This document shows positions 27,206 to 36,208 of a stretch of DNA of 64,000 nt, piece by piece. The DNA is taken from contig NZ_JBMHJM010000001.1 in the NCBI RefSeq assembly GCF_049747295.1, positions 2,232,001-2,296,000 of the forward strand, in the 5' to 3' direction. The DNA comes from Afipia sp049747295 (GTDB lineage Bacteria > Pseudomonadota > Alphaproteobacteria > Rhizobiales > Xanthobacteraceae). The notes beneath the pieces were generated by a model, which did not search any database, was not told where the DNA came from, and saw nothing but the letters and a program-made list of their open reading frames with translations. Made by a program: the position numbers and the translations under genes. How positions within the stretch are numbered: the first letter of the stretch is position 1; each line of letters starts with the position of its first letter.

Positions 27206-28837
27206 TCAAGCCGTAGCGGTGTCGCGGGATCTATCTCCGGCGGAAAGCGCAGCGCCAAGCATGCCTTGCTTGTCGCGCCGTCGTTGGACTGAGGAGGGGA
27301 TGCGCATGGCTTCACGATATTTCGCAACGGTTCGCCGGGCGATATCAATGCCGTCGCTGCGCAATCGTTCCACAATCGTGTCATCCGACAAGATAGCCGA
27401 AGGGCTTTCCGCATCGATCAATTGCTTGATGCGGTGCCGCACGGCCTCGGCCGAGTGAGCATCGCCGCCATCGGCGGACGCAATGGACGCCGTGAAAAAA
27501 TATTTCAGTTCAAACGTACCGCGGTTCGTCGCCATGTATTTGTTGGCGGTCACGCGAGAAACGGTCGATTCGTGCATCTGGATCGCGTCGGCAACAGCTT
27601 TCAAATTCAGGGGCCGCAGATGCGCGACGCCCTGTGTAAAGAAACCATCCTGTTGACGTACGATCTCCGTGGCGACTTTCAAGATCGTCCGCGCCCGCTG
27701 ATCAAGCGCGCGCACGAGCCACGTCGCGTTTTGCAGACAATCCGTGAAATACGACTTGTCGCCGTCCTTACGGATAGTTTTCGACAATTCGGAATAATAA
27801 ACTTGATTGACGAGAACCTTCGGCAGGGTGTCGCTGTTCAATTCAACATGCCAGCCACCGTCCGGGCCAGGGCGCACGTAGACGTCAGGCACCACCGTTT
27901 GCGCTTTGGTCGATCCAAACTTCAGACCGGGCTTCGGATCGAGATGGCGAATCTCACCGATCATATCGCTGATGTCTTCGTCGTCGACGCCGCAGATCTT
28001 GCGCAACGCTGCGATGTCGCGCTTCGCCAGCAGATCGAGATTTTCCACCAGCGCCTGCATGGCCGGATCGTAGCGGTCGCGATCGCGCAGCTGAATCGCG
28101 AGACATTCACTCAAATTGCGCGCGCAAATCCCGGGCGGATCAAACGTCTGAAGAACGCGCACCACGTCTTCGACCGTCTCACGTGACGTGCCAAGCTTGT
28201 CCGGCGCATCGCCGAGATCCGGCGGCAGGTATCCCGCATCGTCGACCAGGTCGATGAGATATTGTCCGATCATGCGGCGTGATGGATCGGGAAACGCTAC
28301 AGCCAGTTGCTCGGCGAGGTGGCTGCTAAGAGTTACTTCGGCGGCAGCAAAGGCCTCCAGATTGTAGTCGTCATCGTTGGACGCGCCACCGCCCCACTCC
28401 GTGTAAGCGGTTGGCGCCGCATCCTGCGCGTTTCGCGCGGCCGCCTCGGCAGGCTCTTCGGAGAACACATTCTCCATGCCGGTGTCGAGTGTATGCTCGA
28501 TTTCAGTGCGGGTCCCGAGGTCGCGGTTCATCCAGTCTTCAGGCGCAGCCTCATAGTCCCCCGATGGGCCGTCCTGGCCATCACCGCTGTAGTCGCCGTC
28601 ATCCGCCCCGGAAAATTCCGCCTGTCCGGTCTCAGCTCCGTTTGAGGAGGGTTCTGCGGAATCCGCACCGCCGTCATGGTCGGCCCGCTCGAGCAAAGGA
28701 TTGCGCTCAAGCTCCTCCTCGACGAATGCCACCAGATCGAGATTTGAGAGCTGGAGAAGCTTGATCGCCTGCATCAGCTGCGGCGTCATCACCAGCGATT
28801 GCGACTGACGGAATTCTAATCTCTGCGTAAGCGCCAT
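27206..28837 (-). CDS. rpoN: RNA polymerase sigma-54 factor
   Basis: RpoN (543 aa) directs transcription at -24/-12 promoters when remodelled by AAA+ activators. The N-terminal region I is glutamine/leucine rich (RLEFRQSQSLVMTPQLMQAIKLLQLSNLDL). An acidic region II follows (about residues 50-140), then the core-binding domain. The DNA-binding end contains the HTH HESTVSRVTANKYM and the RpoN box ARRTVAKYRE. The start MALTQRLEF was taken rather than an ATG 18 bases upstream. lptB lies upstream on the same strand, 156 bases away. Confidence 0.96.
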   Translation of the reverse strand: MALTQRLEFRQSQSLVMTPQLMQAIKLLQLSNLDLVAFVEEELERNPLLERADHDGGADSAEPSSNGAETGQAEFSGADDGDYSGDGQDGPSGDYEAAPEDWMNRDLGTRTEIEHTLDTGMENVFSEEPAEAAARNAQDAAPTAYTEWGGGASNDDDYNLEAFAAAEVTLSSHLAEQLAVAFPDPSRRMIGQYLIDLVDDAGYLPPDLGDAPDKLGTSRETVEDVVRVLQTFDPPGICARNLSECLAIQLRDRDRYDPAMQALVENLDLLAKRDIAALRKICGVDDEDISDMIGEIRHLDPKPGLKFGSTKAQTVVPDVYVRPGPDGGWHVELNSDTLPKVLVNQVYYSELSKTIRKDGDKSYFTDCLQNATWLVRALDQRARTILKVATEIVRQQDGFFTQGVAHLRPLNLKAVADAIQMHESTVSRVTANKYMATNRGTFELKYFFTASIASADGGDAHSAEAVRHRIKQLIDAESPSAILSDDTIVERLRSDGIDIARRTVAKYREAMRIPSSVQRRRDKQGMLGAALSAGDRSRDTATA

Positions 28838-28993
28838 AAACGAGACTCGGTCCAAAATTGGTCCGTTTCTTGCTTAGCCCCTTCCCGAGGAGAAGTACAC
28901 GACTTGACGAATTGATATTTCCAACTACCGGCGATTCTTGGAGACCTACAAATCCCCGAAGAACCTCGCACGCCGCCGATGCCGACGGGCATC

Positions 28994-30100
28994 TTACAGG
29001 CGGAATTCCTCGCCGAGATAGAGGCGCCGAACGTCCGGATCCGCGACGATTTCCTCCGGATTACCTTCCGTCAAAACCTCGCCCGCGTAGACGATGTAAG
29101 CGCGGTCGGTGAGGCCCAACGTCTCGCGGACGTTGTGGTCGGTGATCAAAACGCCAATGCCGCGATTCGTAAGGTGCCGCACCAATTGCTGAATATCGCC
29201 GACGGCGATCGGATCGATGCCGGCGAACGGTTCGTCGAGCAGCATGTAGCTTGGGCGCGACGCCAAAGCGCGCGCGATTTCGACGCGCCGCCGCTCGCCG
29301 CCCGAGAGTGCGATCGAAGGCGATTTGCGCAGCCGCGTGACGTTGAACTCCTCGAGCAACGAATCCAGTTCACGCTCACGTTTGCGCTTGTCGGGTTCGA
29401 CGACCTCAAGCACCGCGCGAATATTGTCTTCCACCGAGAGGCCGCGAAAAATCGACGTTTCCTGCGGCAGATAGCCGATGCCGAGGCGCGCGCGCTGATA
29501 CATCGGCAATTGGGTGACGTCATGCCCGTCAAGCTCGACGCGCCCGCGGTCCGGCTTGATAAGACCGGTGATCATGTAGAACACCGTCGTTTTACCGGCA
29601 CCGTTCGGCCCCAAAATGCCGACGGCCTCGCCGCGGCGAACATAAATGCTGACGCCGTGGACAATCTTGCGCGTGCCGAAACTTTTCTCGACACCATGAA
29701 TAGCCAGATAGCCGGCATGAGCGGCCCGAGGCGCGGCAGCTACAGGGGATGGACTTCGCATCTTCGGAGCTTGGCTTTGTGGCTGCGACGCCGCCACCGA
29801 ATCGCGGGGTGCTGCTCGCGGGATAGGCGGCGCGTCATGCATGAAATCGGACGGTTCATAACCATCCGGCAGCGGCTCGTGCGCAACAGCCGCGACGGCG
29901 GCCTCCCGCCTGACCGGGGCGGAATCCCGTGATGGCTGACGCGGCTTGGTTGCGGAGGGCTTCTCGCCAACCACCGACCGGAAGATGTCCCCCATCCGCT
30001 CGCCAAGAGACGTGATGTCCTGACGCGAGCGGGCAAACCCCTGTCGACCAGGGGCCGGGCTGGCGCCACGGCCACGAAACATGCGGAACAAATCCACCAT
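28994..30100 (-). CDS. lptB: LPS export ABC transporter ATPase LptB with long N-terminal extension
   Basis: LptB powers extraction of lipopolysaccharide from the inner membrane (LptB2FG) and passage through the LptCA bridge. The ATPase core begins near residue 131 (GYLAIHGVEKSFGTRKIV): Walker A GPNGAGKT (164-171), signature ALSGGERRRVEIARALA, Walker B YMLLDEPFAGID and H-loop ITDHNVRETL. The first 130 residues are a Pro/Ala/Arg-rich, probably disordered extension (starting MVDLFRMFRGRG) absent from E. coli LptB (241 aa). Another start near the core is possible but no clear one is seen. Upstream genes are lptA and lptC. Confidence 0.93.
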   Translation of the reverse strand: MVDLFRMFRGRGASPAPGRQGFARSRQDITSLGERMGDIFRSVVGEKPSATKPRQPSRDSAPVRREAAVAAVAHEPLPDGYEPSDFMHDAPPIPRAAPRDSVAASQPQSQAPKMRSPSPVAAAPRAAHAGYLAIHGVEKSFGTRKIVHGVSIYVRRGEAVGILGPNGAGKTTVFYMITGLIKPDRGRVELDGHDVTQLPMYQRARLGIGYLPQETSIFRGLSVEDNIRAVLEVVEPDKRKRERELDSLLEEFNVTRLRKSPSIALSGGERRRVEIARALASRPSYMLLDEPFAGIDPIAVGDIQQLVRHLTNRGIGVLITDHNVRETLGLTDRAYIVYAGEVLTEGNPEEIVADPDVRRLYLGEEFRL

Positions 30101-30267
30101 ACCCGCTTCAATCAGCCTTCAGAGCGTTGTCGCACGTCGTCCCAACGATATTTATCAAAAGCCTGCCCATCCCTGTCAGCATGCGCTTGTTCACGCTCTC
30201 AAGTCGGCGACCACGGCGAGTGTCCTGAACCGCCGCGCTAGAGTGATATAGGCTCGATCCGGCGGGT

Positions 30268-30987
30268 TCAACCTGGCCGCCGCGACGAGCTATTCAAGTT
30301 ATTGAGCTTTAAAGGCTTTCCCGGCTGCGCATCACGCCCTGGGGCAGGCACGATCCCTCCACCGGGGGAACCGTTGCTCGGCGACGCTTGGAAGACTCCC
30401 TGGACTCTCGATTTCGATTCGACCCGGGACACACCGGTCGTGAGATCGACGACCAGACGGTCGCCTTTCAACACGTTCTTTTCCTTGGTGAGCAGAACGT
30501 TGCCGACCATCGTCACCGTATTGGCACGCATGTCGAATACGCCGGTGTCGCCAGTGACCGTCGAATCTTTCTGCGTAACGACGACGCCGCCTCTCGCTTC
30601 AAGTTTACGGATGGACGAACTGCCGGTCGGGCCAGGTGTTGCCGACTTCATAGCGGGCTTGGCTCCCGACGAAGACTGATCGTTGTCGTAGAACACCACC
30701 AGCGTCTTGCAGCGCATGGTGGTGTCGCCCTGCACCACTTTGACATCGCCGCTGAAAGTCGCGGCCTTGTCCTTGTCTCGCATTTCAAGCGTCGCCGCAT
30801 CGATCTGTATCGGCTTGTCGCGATTCTGCGAAAAACCCTGCATCGCGTTCGGAACACCCGTTGTCGTGCTTTGCGCCACGGCTTCTTGTGTTCCGCCAAG
30901 CGCAACAGCAATCAGGCACGCAAACAACGCGCGCGACTTCGTGCGAAACAAATGCTGAGCTCTCAAGTGATTAACCAACGACGTCAT
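30268..30987 (-). CDS. lptA: LPS transport protein LptA (OstA-like)
   Basis: Periplasmic LptA (239 aa) forms the beta-jellyroll bridge carrying lipopolysaccharide from LptC to LptD. A signal peptide is visible (RALFACLIAVALGGTQEAVAQ). The OstA fold follows: PIQIDAATLEMRDKDKAATFSGDVKVVQGDTTMRCKTLVVFY, then KLEARGGVVVTQKDSTVTGDTGVFDMRANTVTMVGNVLLTKEKNVLKGDRLVVDLTTG. A Pro/Ser/Gly-rich tail ends it. Its ATG overlaps the lptC stop by four bases, and lptB follows downstream. Confidence 0.9.
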   Translation of the reverse strand: MTSLVNHLRAQHLFRTKSRALFACLIAVALGGTQEAVAQSTTTGVPNAMQGFSQNRDKPIQIDAATLEMRDKDKAATFSGDVKVVQGDTTMRCKTLVVFYDNDQSSSGAKPAMKSATPGPTGSSSIRKLEARGGVVVTQKDSTVTGDTGVFDMRANTVTMVGNVLLTKEKNVLKGDRLVVDLTTGVSRVESKSRVQGVFQASPSNGSPGGGIVPAPGRDAQPGKPLKLNNLNSSSRRPG

Positions 30988-31682
30988 CTGGATGTGGCGT
31001 CCTGTGCTGAGGCCGAGCCCTGTTCCGTCTTCGCCGCGGGATCCGCCGGGATTAGCACCATCGAAACTCCGCCCTCAAACCGGACCAATGCGCCATTCTC
31101 GGTGATTCTCAAGCGCTGGGCATCGAGAGTCCCGTTGAGCAATTTCACCGCGACAGGCTGATCTGACGACACAGTCCCGCCTGCAATATCGACCGCAGCC
31201 TGGGTCAAACGCGCCTCATACCCGGTCGAGGATTGCAGAAAGATCTGGTCCTTCAAGTTCAGCAACTGCGATTTGGTGTCGAACAGTCCACTGCGCGCAT
31301 CCATGGAGATGCCCGTCTTGTCTTCCATCTGAACCTTCGCGTGCAATTCATTCAGCTCGACATTGGTCGGGTTGGTGACATCCTGAACAGCCGACTTGGC
31401 CCAAAGCTCATAAGGTCGCTGGTCTGGCGTGAAGCCCGCAAGATGCGGCGAGTCCATGGTGATCTTGGTGCCGGACACCGCCAGCTTGGTGAGATCGATC
31501 GGCAGCTTGGCCAAAATCCTGAAGGGGTTGAAAAGCGAAATGCCAACGACAGTGAGCAGGGCCGCCGCCACCATCACCGGCACGGCAAAGCGCAGCTGGC
31601 GCACGCGCCGGCTGTGGCGCTTTGCACGCGCGTAACGCGCATCGGCGTCCGCCTGATAGTTTTGGCTTTGAATCGAATACAA
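30984..31682 (-). CDS. lptC: LPS export protein LptC
   Basis: LptC (about 232 aa) is a bitopic inner-membrane protein passing lipopolysaccharide from LptB2FG to LptA. A charged start (ADADARYARAKRHSRRVRQLR) precedes one membrane helix (FAVPVMVAAALLTVVGISLF) and the periplasmic LptC domain. The start is uncertain: TTG at 31682 has GGAG six bases upstream and gives the usual length, while an ATG at 31880 would add 66 residues of unlikely composition. The gene is coupled to lptA and preceded by rnd. Confidence 0.82.
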   Translation of the reverse strand: MYSIQSQNYQADADARYARAKRHSRRVRQLRFAVPVMVAAALLTVVGISLFNPFRILAKLPIDLTKLAVSGTKITMDSPHLAGFTPDQRPYELWAKSAVQDVTNPTNVELNELHAKVQMEDKTGISMDARSGLFDTKSQLLNLKDQIFLQSSTGYEARLTQAAVDIAGGTVSSDQPVAVKLLNGTLDAQRLRITENGALVRFEGGVSMVLIPADPAAKTEQGSASAQDATSR

Positions 31683-31903
31683 AAATCGCTCCGAAGCGTC
31701 GGATGCCCCGCTTAGTTTACGCGATCCGACGGAACTTTGCAGCCCGGCTTTCTGGTCGCACCAATGGTCCGCCGGCCGTTCCAGCCAGGTTACCGCGCCA
31801 ACAGGCGAAGGAGTGTGACCGAAACGAGGCGGCTTTGAGCGCGCCTCAGAAAACCGATTCACGCCGCCTGCCCGCGCCAATCCACCGCGAGTCGGAGGCC
31901 CCC

Positions 31904-32518
31904 TTACGAATGAGCGAAAATATCGTCGTTTTCCCAGCCCTGAAGGTCGAGCTTGGCGCGCGTCGGCAGAAATTCAAAACAAGCCTGGGCCAGCGCTTCT
32001 CGGTTTTCCCGCGCCAGCATGGCGTCGAGCTTGTCGCGCAAGGCATGAAGATGCAGCACATCGGATGCAGCATACGCAAGCTGCGCGTCCGTCAGCGTTG
32101 CCGCGCCCCAGTCGCTCGACTGCTGCTGCTTGGACAGCTCGACGCCGAGCACCTCCCGCACCAGGTCCTTCAAACCGTGCCGATCCGTATAGGTGCGAAC
32201 AAGCCTGGAAACGATCTTGGTGCAATACACCGGCGCCGGCATGACGCCGAAAGCCTGCGAGAGCACCGCGAGATCAAACCGCGCGAAATGAAAAATCTTG
32301 GTGACACTGGAATCGCCGAGCAGCTTCTTCAGATTGGGCGCATCGGTGTGTCCCGCCGGGATTTGCACCACATCGGCGGTGCCATCGCCGTTCGACAGTT
32401 GCACAACGCACAAGCGGTCGCGGTGCGGATTGAGTCCAAGCGTTTCAGTGTCGATCGCAACTGACTGCGTATAACGCGAAAGATCCGGCAAATCGCCGCG
32501 ATGCAGACGGATGGTCAT
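31904..32518 (-). CDS. rnd: Ribonuclease D, single exonuclease domain
   Basis: DEDD-family 3'-5' exoribonuclease (204 aa). Exo I is IDTETLGLN, Exo II is KIFHFARFDLAVL and Exo III is YAASDVLHLHALRDKL (DEDDy type). It stops after the exonuclease domain, about half the length of E. coli RNase D, so the HRDC domains are missing. Such short forms are usual in alphaproteobacteria next to lptC. Likely substrates are tRNA or small-RNA 3' ends. Confidence 0.9.
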   Translation of the reverse strand: MTIRLHRGDLPDLSRYTQSVAIDTETLGLNPHRDRLCVVQLSNGDGTADVVQIPAGHTDAPNLKKLLGDSSVTKIFHFARFDLAVLSQAFGVMPAPVYCTKIVSRLVRTYTDRHGLKDLVREVLGVELSKQQQSSDWGAATLTDAQLAYAASDVLHLHALRDKLDAMLARENREALAQACFEFLPTRAKLDLQGWENDDIFAHS

Positions 32519-32622
32519 GGTTTACAGCACCTCGATTTTTCAAAGCCGTTAGAACCGATACGGCTCAAATTAACGCTCGAACCTTTATCCAAGAGAGGCA
32601 TCGAAGAGAAGCGATCAAAGCC

Positions 32623-33012
32623 TCAACGCCAAAGCCCGTAGCTGGCCCATTTGGATTCCGGAATGGGTTCGCCGATTTTATAGCTGAACGACAGAACGCT
32701 CATGTGGTCGCGAGCACCTTTGCACACGAACGAAAACGAATACCAGTGACCTCTGCTGCGGAATGCACCGCCTGTCCCCTTCACCGTATCTCCCGTATGC
32801 TGGGGATGTGAGATCACATCGGTTTTGGCGCGATCCGGCCGAAAGGACCGCGCATCCTTGGCAATACGGCTCATAGCCTCAAAGTCACAGACCTGCTCCA
32901 GGCGGGTTTGTGGATCCAGTTTCTTCAAGCTCGCCGCGAAGCGGGGATCCATAGCGAAGGATGGCGTGATTGCAGTCGCTGCCGCGAGCAAGATCAGAGA
33001 GGAATACTTCAA
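32623..33012 (-). CDS. DUF930-type exported protein
   Basis: Probably a secreted protein of about 129 aa. A hydrophobic signal (LKYSSLILLAAATAITPSFA) is followed by the DUF930 pattern: LDPQTRLEQVCDFEAMSRIAKD, then FRSRGHWYSFSFVCKGARDHMSVLSFSYKIGEPIPESKW. The function of the family is unknown. The start is uncertain: TTG at 33012 fits the signal peptide but lacks a clear ribosome-binding site; the frame stays open to an ATG at 33153, which would add 47 basic residues. It stands alone between rnd and GT87. Confidence 0.7.
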   Translation of the reverse strand: MKYSSLILLAAATAITPSFAMDPRFAASLKKLDPQTRLEQVCDFEAMSRIAKDARSFRPDRAKTDVISHPQHTGDTVKGTGGAFRSRGHWYSFSFVCKGARDHMSVLSFSYKIGEPIPESKWASYGLWR

Positions 33013-33284
33013 GTGAGGACCATTACGAAGTGGGTGAGGGACAAGTGCCTCACGAGGGCATTTCCGGGAGGGCCTTCCGCGAAACTTGTGACGCCCGGGG
33101 CGGGATCGTGTCGCCGACAGCAGAGCCATTGATTTAACAAGAGTTTTAGCCATCTGCGACCCAGTTGGCCAGTTCTATCATCGAATTTTCGCGCTTGCAC
33201 TTAAACCGTTCGTAATGGTCTGCACCTAGCGTGCGGCCACAGACCTCCATCACACAATCCACCGGTTCAGAAAGCGAACACAGG

Positions 33285-34589
33285 ATGACGGCCAGCCGGA
33301 TCATGGCTGCGGTTCGAAGCGGAACGTGGCTGACCCATGAACGGATTATCGGCTACAGCATTATTCTGTTGGCCTACGAAGGCATCGCTTTCCTTTATTT
33401 CGTTGCGCTTGCGAATGGTCTGATTGACGCAACACTTGCCGCGTCAGGCACGGACTTCACCAGTTTCTATGCCGCCGGTCGCCTCGCACAAGAAGGAACG
33501 CCCGCGCTTGCCTACGATCAGGCGGCGCATCACGCCATGGAGCGCATCATCGTCGGCGGGCCTACGGCCTATAATTTTTTCTACTACCCGCCGGTCTTTC
33601 TGCTGCTGTGCTCACTGCTCGCGAAGCTGCCGTATGCCGCGGCACTTGTTCTCTTCGAGGCCACGACACTTGCCGCTTTTCTTTGGGTCGGACGGCGAAT
33701 TCTTGCCGATCGCAAACCCATCGTAGTCCTCGCTCTGCTGGCTTTTCCGCCCGTCTGGTACAACGCCTTGCTCGGACAGAATGCATTCCTGACAGCTTCG
33801 CTGTTCGGCATGGGCTTTCTTCTCCTGGATCGGCGGCCAATACTTGCGGGCATCGTTCTTGGCGCCATTTGCTATAAGCCGCATTATGGATTGCTGCTTC
33901 CTGTCGCATTCATTGCTTCGCGTAACGCAAAGGCCTTCATTGCCGCGGCAGGCAGTGTCGCCGCGCTTGTCGCGCTCTCGCTTCTGCAATTTGGCTGGGT
34001 GACCTGGGCAGCTTATTTTAAGGCTGCTGCAGGCTCGCATGTGAGTTACGAATCCGGCGCAGTGGACATGGTTAGCGTTGCCACACCTTTTGGCGCGTCG
34101 CTGGTTCTCGGGCTGCCTTCATCACAAGCCTATATCGTCCAGGGCGTCGTGACAGCCTGTGTCGTCGCGTGGGTTGGTCTTGTTTGGCATCGTCGCGACA
34201 CCAGCCTTGCGTTGCGCATTGCCTCGCTGCTTGCAGCGATTCCCCTGACCGTGCCGATTTTCCAGTATTACGATCTGGCGATCTTGGTATTCGCTTTTGC
34301 CTGGCTGGCGCAGGCGCCTTACACGCGCGGCATCATGCCATTTGAGCGAACCGCGATAGCCTGCCTGTATGTCGCAAGTATTCTCACCTACGCCACCAAC
34401 GCGACACCACGCTTCCTCGTAGCACCGATCATCGCTGCTGGCGCGTTCTTGATCACCGTCGCGCGCGTCAGATTTGAGCGATCGCTTGCCTCGCTCCCGG
34501 AGATCGGAGATCAGCACGAAACAGGCGCCATGTTGCCACGCGGCTTATCGGCAGGACCTCACGTCGCCGCCGAGACGCCGCTGCGCTAG
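33285..34589 (+). CDS. Glycosyltransferase family 87 (polyprenyl-P-sugar dependent) membrane protein
   Basis: Polytopic protein (434 aa, about ten hydrophobic helices) with the GT87/DUF2029 layout: GTDFTSFYAAGRLAQEG in the first external loop (acidic residue of GT-C enzymes), NFFYYPPVFLLLCSLLAKLP, and GAICYKPHYGLLLPVAFIASRN. GT87 proteins are mannosyltransferases using polyprenyl-phosphate-mannose in actinobacteria; the sugar here is unknown. The ATG at 33285 (MTASRIMAAV) was preferred to a GTG at 33231. It is convergent with the acyltransferase and lies near further glycan genes. Confidence 0.85.
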   Translation: MTASRIMAAVRSGTWLTHERIIGYSIILLAYEGIAFLYFVALANGLIDATLAASGTDFTSFYAAGRLAQEGTPALAYDQAAHHAMERIIVGGPTAYNFFYYPPVFLLLCSLLAKLPYAAALVLFEATTLAAFLWVGRRILADRKPIVVLALLAFPPVWYNALLGQNAFLTASLFGMGFLLLDRRPILAGIVLGAICYKPHYGLLLPVAFIASRNAKAFIAAAGSVAALVALSLLQFGWVTWAAYFKAAAGSHVSYESGAVDMVSVATPFGASLVLGLPSSQAYIVQGVVTACVVAWVGLVWHRRDTSLALRIASLLAAIPLTVPIFQYYDLAILVFAFAWLAQAPYTRGIMPFERTAIACLYVASILTYATNATPRFLVAPIIAAGAFLITVARVRFERSLASLPEIGDQHETGAMLPRGLSAGPHVAAETPLR

Positions 34590-34649
34590 CCACATCGAAA
34601 GGACCATCGCCGAGGGAGAATCAACCAGAGCGGCCACCAAATACTCAGC

Positions 34650-35819
34650 TCAAGAGGATAGGGCTTGAAGCTGCCCGCCGCTGGCCGTCTTCTTCGCGCT
34701 CCATTTCCAGCTGCGTCCATAGGCCGTCAGCGGCGCCTCGATCAATGTCGTGAGCGCCCAGCCAACGCCGACCGCCACGAATAATCCCGTGACCGTCACA
34801 AGCCATTGCTCGACGCTGCCGAGCGAAGGCTTGGCGCCGAGAATGAGGCCATGCATGAGCCCAAGCACCATGAGATGAGTGAGGTAGACGCAATAGGAGA
34901 TATGGCCGAAGAAGCAAAAGAACTTGCTCTCAAAGCGTTTTGCCTCGGGCGCTCCTCGCACCATCGCGACCAGCAGACAGGCAAAGCCGGCCGAGACCAA
35001 CAGCGGTCCAAAAACATTGAACAGGACCCGTTCGACCGGATCGATCAAGGTGATCAGGACCGCGGCGAACATCAACACGACAGGCGCGCATCGGAGCGCG
35101 AAATCATATCGGGATAGATCGATATTTTTGTCCTTGAAGATGATCGCGGCGATCACCCCGACAACAAGCACGTCGCCGCGCGTCGGCAAAACCACCAGTC
35201 CCCAGATCGGCGCCACGTTCGATGTGAACAACATCGCCCGAAGCGCAACCGCGGCGAGCGCAACACCGATCAGGATCCGCAGCCAGTAACGGCGCGGCGC
35301 CAGAAAGAATACGAAAGGCAGCAAAACGTAGAGCTGCTCCTCGAGGGCCAGCGTCCAGGTCGGGGCCAGCCAATAGACCCCGACATCGTTCGTCATGCCC
35401 ATGAAGATGTTCTGGGAGAACGACAGATACGACCAGAGTGGAAATTCGATTTTGAATTTGGTCCACGGCTCGGTGCGGAAAATCCAGAGCACGGCAAAAA
35501 TGATCAGAACACTGACGATGTAGGACGGAATCGTTCTGCAGATCCGCCGCATCACAAACACCGTGAAGAAGTTTTCGCTGTCCATCCGCTCGATGATCAG
35601 CCGGCCGATCAGAAAGCCAGAGAGCACGAAGAACATGTTGACGGCCAGCCAGCCGAATCCAAGTCGTGGAAAGCCGTTATCGATCTCGGCAAAGAAATGC
35701 GAGAACAGCACCAGGATGGTCATGAAACCGCGCACCCCATCCAGCGCGGCGATGCGAAGGTCCCCGGTTGCCGATTTCGGTTGGTCCAGGCCGGGCGTTG
35801 GCATGCGAACGGTCTCCAT
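34650..35819 (-). CDS. Acyltransferase 3 family membrane protein (OafA/YrhL type)
   Basis: Integral membrane O-acyltransferase (389 aa) with about ten helices. The N-terminal signature LDGVRGFMTILVLFSHFF contains the conserved histidine, followed by GFLIGRLIIERM and the internal WTLALEEQLYVLLPFVFFL typical of the family. Such enzymes move acetyl or succinyl groups onto extracytoplasmic glycans such as O-antigen or exopolysaccharide. It is encoded opposite to GT87 and the GT2 cassette, in a region otherwise devoted to envelope sugars. The substrate is unknown. Confidence 0.9.
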   Translation of the reverse strand: METVRMPTPGLDQPKSATGDLRIAALDGVRGFMTILVLFSHFFAEIDNGFPRLGFGWLAVNMFFVLSGFLIGRLIIERMDSENFFTVFVMRRICRTIPSYIVSVLIIFAVLWIFRTEPWTKFKIEFPLWSYLSFSQNIFMGMTNDVGVYWLAPTWTLALEEQLYVLLPFVFFLAPRRYWLRILIGVALAAVALRAMLFTSNVAPIWGLVVLPTRGDVLVVGVIAAIIFKDKNIDLSRYDFALRCAPVVLMFAAVLITLIDPVERVLFNVFGPLLVSAGFACLLVAMVRGAPEAKRFESKFFCFFGHISYCVYLTHLMVLGLMHGLILGAKPSLGSVEQWLVTVTGLFVAVGVGWALTTLIEAPLTAYGRSWKWSAKKTASGGQLQALSS

Positions 35820-36208
35820 TCGCCCAACCAGCTAGCACGACGCCCATGAATGCCGGTTTTAAAGTCAGCTGCCGTTCGATGTTGGGTTAACAAAAGATGT
35901 TTGTCGACGGAAGCGCTAGCTGGGGTGGCGCTACTTCGTCAGAGCCGAGACGATCCTCGCAGAACGAAGACGCATTAAACTTGCCACCATCGCCAACGAT
36001 CGCTTGCAGTAACGCCTGCAGGCTTCTTACCCCCGAGCCTCTCTTCTCGAAACGCCTGATCAGTCTCAAATTATCTGACGACGGACAACTTCTAGTTTGT
36101 GTGTCGTATCGATAGATTGTAAAGCCTAACAGTAAATCCTGTGCGAGACGCCGATCCTCAACTTGTGAGTGAAGCCAACGCGCGGAAAAGGATAAGGATG
36201 TTAATTGA
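35820..36208. other. Intergenic region at left edge of the low-GC cassette
   Basis: 389 bases without a convincing gene. Composition falls from GC-rich to AT-rich after about 36050. Short frames on both strands lack family features. A weak AAGGA-containing site (near 36190) precedes the GT2 start. No copy of the tRNA-Leu or tRNA-Arg 3' end was found here. Confidence 0.6.

Noticed and set aside
35820..36208. Direct repeat of the tRNA-Leu or tRNA-Arg 3' end at the left border (attL)
   Set aside because: I looked for the tRNA 3' sequences here and further left but found no convincing match, so the left limit of the imported segment remains undefined.
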